Under the pieces are notes generated by a model. That model did not search any database. It was not told where the DNA came from and saw only the letters and a list, made by a program, of their open reading frames with translations. A program made the translations under genes and the position numbers. A DNA stretch of 21,412 nucleotides from contig CAMNHS010000006.1 in assembly GCA_946539635.1 (NCBI GenBank), positions 1-21,412 on the forward strand, written 5' to 3'. Source of the stretch: an uncultured Prevotellaceae bacterium (GTDB lineage: Bacteria; Bacteroidota; Bacteroidia; Bacteroidales; Bacteroidaceae). This document shows positions 16,766-21,412 of this stretch, piece by piece. The stretch's first letter is position 1, and each line of letters opens with the position of its first letter.

Positions 16766-17644
16766 ATGGCAGTAAGAAAAAAATATAACGCATTGGGCCG
16801 TGGACTTGATGCCCTTATTTCTACCGACGACATCCACCCACAGGGTTCCTCTACCATCAATGAGGTTGCAATAGATCTTATTGATGCAAATCCAGACCAG
16901 CCGCGTCGCGATTTCGACCAGCAGGGACTTGAGGAGTTGGCATCTTCTATAAAAGAGTTAGGTATCATACAACCAATCACCCTCCGCGAGATGGAAGGAG
17001 GACGTTTCCAGATTATTGCTGGAGAACGCCGTTGGAGAGCTTCACAACTGATTGGCATGAAGGCAATACCTGCCTACATCCGTACAATCTCTGATGAGAC
17101 AGTGATGGAATTGGCTCTTGTAGAGAACATCCAACGTGAAGACCTCAATGCCATAGAAATAGCATTAGCATATCAGCATCTGCTTGATACAGAAGGCATG
17201 ACACAGGATAAGGTTTCAGAACGCGTAGGAAAGAGCCGTGCAGCAATATCCAACCACCTGCGTCTCTTGCGTTTGCCAGCACAGATACAGTTGGCATTAC
17301 AGAAGAAAGAAATCGATATGGGACATGCCAGAGCGCTTCTCTCTCTCGACTCCCCTTCTACACAGATTAAGGTGTTCAAGGAGATTCTGAAGCACAATTT
17401 CAGCGTTCGTCAGGTGGAGGAATTTGTTACCCGCCTGAAAAATGGCGAAGATGTGCAGTCAGGAGCCAAAACCATAAAGGGAAAAGCCCAGATGCCTGAA
17501 AAATATATCGTCATTCGCGATACTATCTCAAAAGCTCTCGGTGCTAACGTTTCTATCTCATGCACTTCTGGCGGCAAGGGAAAAATCACTATTCCATTTG
17601 CCTCAGAGAAGCAACTGAAAGAAATCATGAAGGCTATTGAGTAA
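16766..17644 (+). CDS. parB: Chromosome-partitioning protein ParB (Spo0J type)
   Basis: A 292-residue CTP-dependent clamp that loads at parS and spreads to form the partition complex. N-terminal ALGRGLDALI (9-18) is the ParA-stimulating motif. The CTP-binding domain shows NPDQPRRDF (42-50) and the GERRWRA box (86-92), followed by ENIQREDLN (120-128). The parS-reading helix-turn-helix spans about 146-166 (MTQDKVSERVGKSRAAISNH). The C-terminal dimerisation part runs about 235-292. No good parS palindrome was seen in the window. The TAA stop overlaps the next ATG by one base (TAATG), so translation of the DUF5683 gene is likely coupled. Confidence 0.95.
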   Translation: MAVRKKYNALGRGLDALISTDDIHPQGSSTINEVAIDLIDANPDQPRRDFDQQGLEELASSIKELGIIQPITLREMEGGRFQIIAGERRWRASQLIGMKAIPAYIRTISDETVMELALVENIQREDLNAIEIALAYQHLLDTEGMTQDKVSERVGKSRAAISNHLRLLRLPAQIQLALQKKEIDMGHARALLSLDSPSTQIKVFKEILKHNFSVRQVEEFVTRLKNGEDVQSGAKTIKGKAQMPEKYIVIRDTISKALGANVSISCTSGGKGKITIPFASEKQLKEIMKAIE

Positions 17645-18381
17645 TGCGAAAGGTTTTCATTCTTTTTACTCTTTATTCATTACTTTTTTCTTTCACTGCC
17701 TTTGCACAGAGTGAGGGGAAGGATTCTATTGTGTCTGCCACTACCGAAGTTGCCGACACCACATCCGACAATATCGGAACCAAAATAGCACAACAGGCTG
17801 ATTCTGCCCTTAATGCAGAAAAGCCTTTGAAGAAACTCAAGATAAAGCAGAAACGCGACTGGTCCACATGGAAGCCTGACCCAAAGAGGGCTCTTTGGCT
17901 CGCCCTCGTATTACCAGGAGCAGGACAGATATACAACAGAAAATACTGGAAGCTACCTATCATTTACGGAGGCTTCATCGGGTGTGCATATGCTATGAGG
18001 TGGAATAATCAGATGTATTTGGATTATTCACAGGCTTATCTCGATATCATGGATGACGATCCTAATACCGCCAGCTATACTCAGTTCCTACATCTGGGCA
18101 ATCAGATTAATTCCACCAATATAGAGCGCTACAAAGAAGTATTCCGTTCACGTAGGGACCGCTACCGCCGCTGGCGAGACCTCAGCTTCTTTGTTATGTT
18201 GGGAGTATATGCTCTCTCCGTTATTGATGCCTATGTCGATGCCTCGCTATCTACCTTCGACATCTCTGATGACCTCTCACTACATGTGCAGCCGGCCATC
18301 ATAAACAACAAGATGACAGTTTCTCCGAACTCGCCTCTCAGCAACAACGCCATAGGCATACGGAGTTCACTGAAATTCTAA
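17644..18381 (+). CDS. DUF5683 domain membrane protein
   Basis: A 245-residue envelope protein of unknown role, regularly found beside parAB in Bacteroidales. N-terminal signal peptide (about 1-21, TAFA before QS), then a polar region (22-75) rich in Ser, Thr and Lys. The conserved DUF5683 core is DPKRALWLALVLPGAGQIYNRKYWKLPIIYGGFIGCAY, a hydrophobic hairpin with GAGQIYN. A second hydrophobic segment is LSFFVMLGVYALSVIDAYVDA. The protein is probably in the inner membrane with two or three spans. It ends with a Ser/Asn-rich tail finishing in F. The start is the ATG overlapping the parB stop. Its signal-peptide DNA is a degenerate 7-bp repeat on the opposite strand. Confidence 0.82.
   Translation: MRKVFILFTLYSLLFSFTAFAQSEGKDSIVSATTEVADTTSDNIGTKIAQQADSALNAEKPLKKLKIKQKRDWSTWKPDPKRALWLALVLPGAGQIYNRKYWKLPIIYGGFIGCAYAMRWNNQMYLDYSQAYLDIMDDDPNTASYTQFLHLGNQINSTNIERYKEVFRSRRDRYRRWRDLSFFVMLGVYALSVIDAYVDASLSTFDISDDLSLHVQPAIINNKMTVSPNSPLSNNAIGIRSSLKF
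17654..17695 (-). repeat. Degenerate 7-bp repeat within the DUF5683 signal-peptide coding region
   Basis: Six 7-nt pyrimidine-rich units on the plus strand (for example ACTCTTT, ATTCATT, ACTTTTT). On the minus strand they read as the same purine-rich A/G heptads (near GTAAARA) found at 7299, 12751 and 19644. Signal-peptide codons are T-rich anyway, so chance is not excluded. Confidence 0.3.
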
Positions 18382-18412
18382 ACCCTACCCTATCTGAAGA
18401 AAATAGTCTACC

Positions 18413-19648
18413 ATGCTAAACAAAATTCTCTACATATTCCTAATAATATTGGTAAGCAGTTCTGCTTTCCCGCAAAGCATGCTGTCTACAGTTTCAGACT
18501 CCCTTCGTGCCCGACGGAGTAACTTGAATGCCTTGGACTATGTTTTTGACGAAGATGAGATACCAGAAAGCATGAATCAGGAGATGGAAGACATGCTGAG
18601 GGATTATAATGCCCAGCACTATCTCTTTGTCGATTCCGACTGCGTACAGATGCCTAATGGCCCTATTTTTACAAAGGAAGAAACTATTGAACGCCTTCGT
18701 CGTTTGCCAACAGTAATCGAGATGCCTTGGAATGAGGTAGTACAGAATTACATTGACCGTTATGCCAACAAACTGCGCCGTCATGTGAGCCTGATGTTGG
18801 GAGCACAGAATCTTTATATGGAGATCTTCGAGGAGGCCCTTGAGACCTACGGCCTTCCTCTCGAACTGAGATACCTGCCTGTCATAGAGTCAGCCCTCAA
18901 TCCTAATGCTGTCAGCCATGCCGGAGCAGGTGGTCTGTGGCAGTTTATGGTGGCAACAGGACAGCGTTATGGTCTTCGCGTAAACAGTCTTGTTGACGAA
19001 CGCCGTGACCCTACAAAGTCATCCTATGCCGCAGCTCATTATCTCTACGACCTATACCAGATTTTCAACGACTGGCATCTGGTTATCGCTGCGTATAATG
19101 CCGGTCCAGGCAACATACAGAAGGCTATCACCCGAGCAGGTGGTTCCCGCGACTATTGGGAGATATATCCATTCCTGCCAGCAGAGACACGAGGATATGT
19201 GCCTGCATTCATTGCGGCAAACTATATCATGACATTCTATCGCGACCATAACATCTGCCCTATGAAGACAACTCTTCCGCAGCAGGCTGATACTATCGTC
19301 GTAACAAAGAATCTTCACTTCAAACAGATTTCAGAGGTTATCGGAATACCTATCGAGGAACTCCGTGCCTTCAATCCGCAATATCGCCACGATATCATAA
19401 CAGGATATACAGAACCGACAGACTTCCGTATGCCGACAGAATATGTGAAACTCTTCATTGCCAACGAAGACTCCATCTGGGCTTATGATGTCTCTAATCT
19501 CATGAAGCGCGATCAGGTAGAGGTGAGGTCTTATACTTCCACGAGGTCGTACTCCCGCAACTATTCCAAGATGTCTTCAAGAAGCGCTGTCAGCAGGAAT
19601 TCACGCAAAGCAACTATCCGCAAGACAACACGCAGAAGGAGAAGGTGA
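18413..19648 (+). CDS. mltD: Membrane-bound lytic murein transglycosylase (MltD-like)
   Basis: A 411-residue exported peptidoglycan-cleaving enzyme that forms 1,6-anhydromuramyl ends. Signal peptide about 1-20. The SLT catalytic domain spans about 128-275: LPVIESALNPNAVSHAGAGG with catalytic Glu159, GLWQFMVATG (174-183) and AAYNAGPGNI (226-235). A weak LysM-like segment follows (about 292-348, LHFKQISEVIGIPIEELRAFNP). The C-terminus (372-411) is low-complexity Ser/Arg-rich and ends in five arginines, where many Bacteroidales relatives carry further LysM repeats. The stop codon lies inside the first unit of the 7-bp repeat array leading to the RSH gene. There are 31 nt between the DUF5683 stop and this ATG. 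Confidence 0.9.
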   Translation: MLNKILYIFLIILVSSSAFPQSMLSTVSDSLRARRSNLNALDYVFDEDEIPESMNQEMEDMLRDYNAQHYLFVDSDCVQMPNGPIFTKEETIERLRRLPTVIEMPWNEVVQNYIDRYANKLRRHVSLMLGAQNLYMEIFEEALETYGLPLELRYLPVIESALNPNAVSHAGAGGLWQFMVATGQRYGLRVNSLVDERRDPTKSSYAAAHYLYDLYQIFNDWHLVIAAYNAGPGNIQKAITRAGGSRDYWEIYPFLPAETRGYVPAFIAANYIMTFYRDHNICPMKTTLPQQADTIVVTKNLHFKQISEVIGIPIEELRAFNPQYRHDIITGYTEPTDFRMPTEYVKLFIANEDSIWAYDVSNLMKRDQVEVRSYTSTRSYSRNYSKMSSRSAVSRNSRKATIRKTTRRRRR

Positions 19649-19713
19649 TGGATGAAGGATGATGGATGAAGGATGAAGGATGAGAGGTGAAAGGTGAAAC
19701 GTGAAAGGTTAAA
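19644..19713 (+). repeat. 7-bp tandem repeat array filling the mltD-relA spacer
   Basis: Ten consecutive 7-nt units without a gap, moving from GATGAAG-type (19644-19685) to GTGAAAG-type (19686-19713). Examples: GATGAAG at 19651, 19665 and 19672, and GGTGAAA at 19686 and 19693. The array begins over the mltD stop codon and ends exactly at the likely relA ATG (19714). The whole 65-nt spacer is repeat. Confidence 0.85.
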
Positions 19714-21412
19714 ATGTCAACTAAACAAGAAATGCAAACAACAGACGAATTATATGAATCTTTAGTAAAGGGCTACATGGAGTCAGCCCACCGTAAGAAG
19801 GTGGACCTGATACAGAAGGCATACAACTTTGCCTGCCACGCCCACGAAGGCGCGACACGTCCTTGCGGCGAGCCATATATGATACACCCCCTCTCTGTTG
19901 CCATCATAGCATCACAGGAGATGGGACTGGGCTCTACCAGCATCTGTGCCGCTCTGCTCCATGACTCTATCAAGGATACCGACTATACCATTGATGACAT
20001 CGAGAACATCTTTGGCACGAAGATAGCACAGATTGTTGACGGACTGACAAAGATTTCCGGCGGCATCTTTGGTGCACAGGCAGAGGCACAGGCAGAGAAT
20101 CTCAAAAAACTCCTCCTCACCATGAGTGAGGACATCCGCGTCATCCTCATCAAGATATGTGACCGCCTCGACAATATGCGTCACATAGAACGTGAGGAAG
20201 AAGAGAAGCGCAGCAAGATAGCGGGTGAGACACTTTATCTCTATGCCCCTCTCGCTAATCGTCTCGGATTAAATGCCATAAAGTCCGAACTCGAAGACCT
20301 CGCCTTCCGTTATGAATATCCGAAGGAATATGCCAAGATAGAGAAGAATTTGCAGCATACCAATGCGCAGCGTGAGACGTTGTTCGAAGCCTTCACCGCT
20401 CCCATCCGGGAGGCTCTCGACAAGATGGGTATCAAATACACCATCAAGGCTCGCGTAAAGAGTCCCTACTCTATTTGGAATAAGATGCAGAAGAAGAATG
20501 TCTCTTTCGACGAGATATATGACATTCTTGCTGTCCGCATTGTTTATGAACCAAAGTCTCGTGAGGACGAAGTCGATGAATGTTTCCGCATCTATGTAGC
20601 CCTTAGCCGCATGTATAAGTCCCATCCGGGACGTCTTCGCGACTGGCTCTCCCACCCTAAGGCCAACGGCTACCGCGCCCTGCATGTGACCCTCATGAGT
20701 AAGCAGGGACAATGGATTGAGGTGCAGATACGTTCTACCCACATGGACGACATCGCCGAGCAGGGCTTTGCTGCCCATTGGAAGTATAAGGATGATGCCG
20801 ACCCGATGAATACCGAGAAGGTTACCGAGGACGAACTCAACGGCTGGCTGCAGACCATAAAGGAGATACTTGACGACCCACAGCCGGATGCGATGGATTT
20901 CCTCGATGCCATAAAGCTCAATCTTTTTGCCTCCGAGATATTCGTCTTCACGCCGAAGGGCGACATCATCACGATGCCCGCAAACTGTACAGCACTCGAT
21001 TTTGCCTTCCAGATACACACCTTCCTCGGCACCCATTGCATCGGTGCAAAGGTGAACCATCGCCTCGTGCCCCTGTCACAGCAACTGAAGGGTGGCGACC
21101 AGGTAGAAATCATCACATCTCCTTCACAGCATGTGCATCGTGACTGGCTCAACTATGTCACTACCGCCAAGGCACGCAACAAGATACAGTCGCTCTTGCG
21201 AAAACAGGAACGTGAGCAGGCCCGTGCCGGAGAGGAAATCCTCAAGGCTTGGCTGGAGCAGAATGGTCTCACCATCACTACACAGTCCCTCGACCGTCTT
21301 CGCGAGAGTCATATGAGCGGCACCAACGAACGTCTGCTCATCGATATTGCCAACGGTGACATCACCCTCGACCAGCGCGACCTCAACTGCGTACTATATG
21401 GTCCGAAGAATG
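19714..21412 (+). CDS. RelA/SpoT family (p)ppGpp synthetase, 3' end beyond the window
   Basis: A long RSH protein; the first 566 codons are present. HD hydrolase domain (about 35-190): R49, H58 in IHP, H83-D84, then D150 and N154 in CDRLDNM. The HDxxED motif reads HDSIKD, with Lys87 in place of Glu, so pppGpp hydrolysis may be weak or lost. The synthetase domain (about 240-355) looks intact: R247, K249, S253 and K257 of the G-loop, D270 in IYDILAVRIV, Y320 in NGYRALH, and E336 in EVQIRS. The TGS domain is about 408-472 (IFVFTPKGDIITMP). Later helical, zinc-finger and ACT domains fall outside. The ATG at 19714 abuts the repeat array; ATG 19732 is an alternative. relA or spoT/rel cannot be chosen safely. 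Confidence 0.93.
   Translation, partial: MSTKQEMQTTDELYESLVKGYMESAHRKKVDLIQKAYNFACHAHEGATRPCGEPYMIHPLSVAIIASQEMGLGSTSICAALLHDSIKDTDYTIDDIENIFGTKIAQIVDGLTKISGGIFGAQAEAQAENLKKLLLTMSEDIRVILIKICDRLDNMRHIEREEEEKRSKIAGETLYLYAPLANRLGLNAIKSELEDLAFRYEYPKEYAKIEKNLQHTNAQRETLFEAFTAPIREALDKMGIKYTIKARVKSPYSIWNKMQKKNVSFDEIYDILAVRIVYEPKSREDEVDECFRIYVALSRMYKSHPGRLRDWLSHPKANGYRALHVTLMSKQGQWIEVQIRSTHMDDIAEQGFAAHWKYKDDADPMNTEKVTEDELNGWLQTIKEILDDPQPDAMDFLDAIKLNLFASEIFVFTPKGDIITMPANCTALDFAFQIHTFLGTHCIGAKVNHRLVPLSQQLKGGDQVEIITSPSQHVHRDWLNYVTTAKARNKIQSLLRKQEREQARAGEEILKAWLEQNGLTITTQSLDRLRESHMSGTNERLLIDIANGDITLDQRDLNCVLYGPKN

Noticed and set aside
19644..19713. CRISPR-like array.
   Set aside because: The units are 7 nt with no spacers and no cas genes; it is a simple tandem repeat.
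20269..21060. A 263-codon minus-strand open frame opposite the RSH gene.
   Set aside because: It is antisense to clearly conserved synthetase and TGS domain coding sequence and matches no known family, so it is a codon-bias shadow.

Overview
The window comes from a Bacteroidales chromosome, most likely Prevotella or a close relative. The genes point there: a short primary sigma factor without region 1.1, type IX secretion signatures (a CHU_C-type sorting domain and a PorT-family barrel), DUF3078 and DUF5683 proteins, and the order parA-parB-DUF5683-lytic transglycosylase-RSH. Several promoters also match the Bacteroidetes -33/-7 pattern (TTTG ... TAnnTTTG). The species call is inference from gene content only.

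Layout. 55-4115 (minus): clpP-clpX-recQ, an operon with overlapping genes and a clear promoter at 4175-4206. 4174-6479 (minus): a secreted multidomain esterase behind a small Dabb-domain gene. 6611-8513 (plus): a class A acid phosphatase and a DUF3078 barrel protein. 8515-9276 (minus): a small protein with a type B T9SS sorting domain, converging on DUF3078 with one base between the stops. 9384-13751 (plus): a periplasmic-binding-like protein, a PorT-like barrel and a UvrA, all overlapping and probably one operon. 13735-15792 (minus): manC, the primary sigma factor and tRNA-Arg(CCG), with manC converging on and overlapping uvrA. 15974 to the end (plus): parA, parB, a DUF5683 membrane protein, an MltD-like lytic transglycosylase and a long RelA/SpoT homologue cut by the window edge.

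Function. Most of the window is housekeeping: proteolysis, DNA repair, transcription, chromosome segregation, GDP-mannose supply, wall turnover and stringent response. An envelope/secretion set of exported enzymes and barrels is mixed in. The sigma factor encoded here is the type that would read the promoters seen in front of its neighbours.

I see no mobile element, CRISPR array, phage or defence island. The least expected structure is a set of purine-rich 7-bp tandem repeats at gene or domain junctions. It is clearest in the mltD-relA spacer and in the uvrA inter-domain linker, with weaker versions at the phosphatase/DUF3078 junction and, on the other strand, in the DUF5683 signal-peptide region. 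Several core enzymes also carry changes at usually conserved positions: Asn for the catalytic Asp of ClpP, Lys for Glu in the RSH HDxxED motif, and a UvrA that lacks most of its insertion domain and its C-terminal tail.
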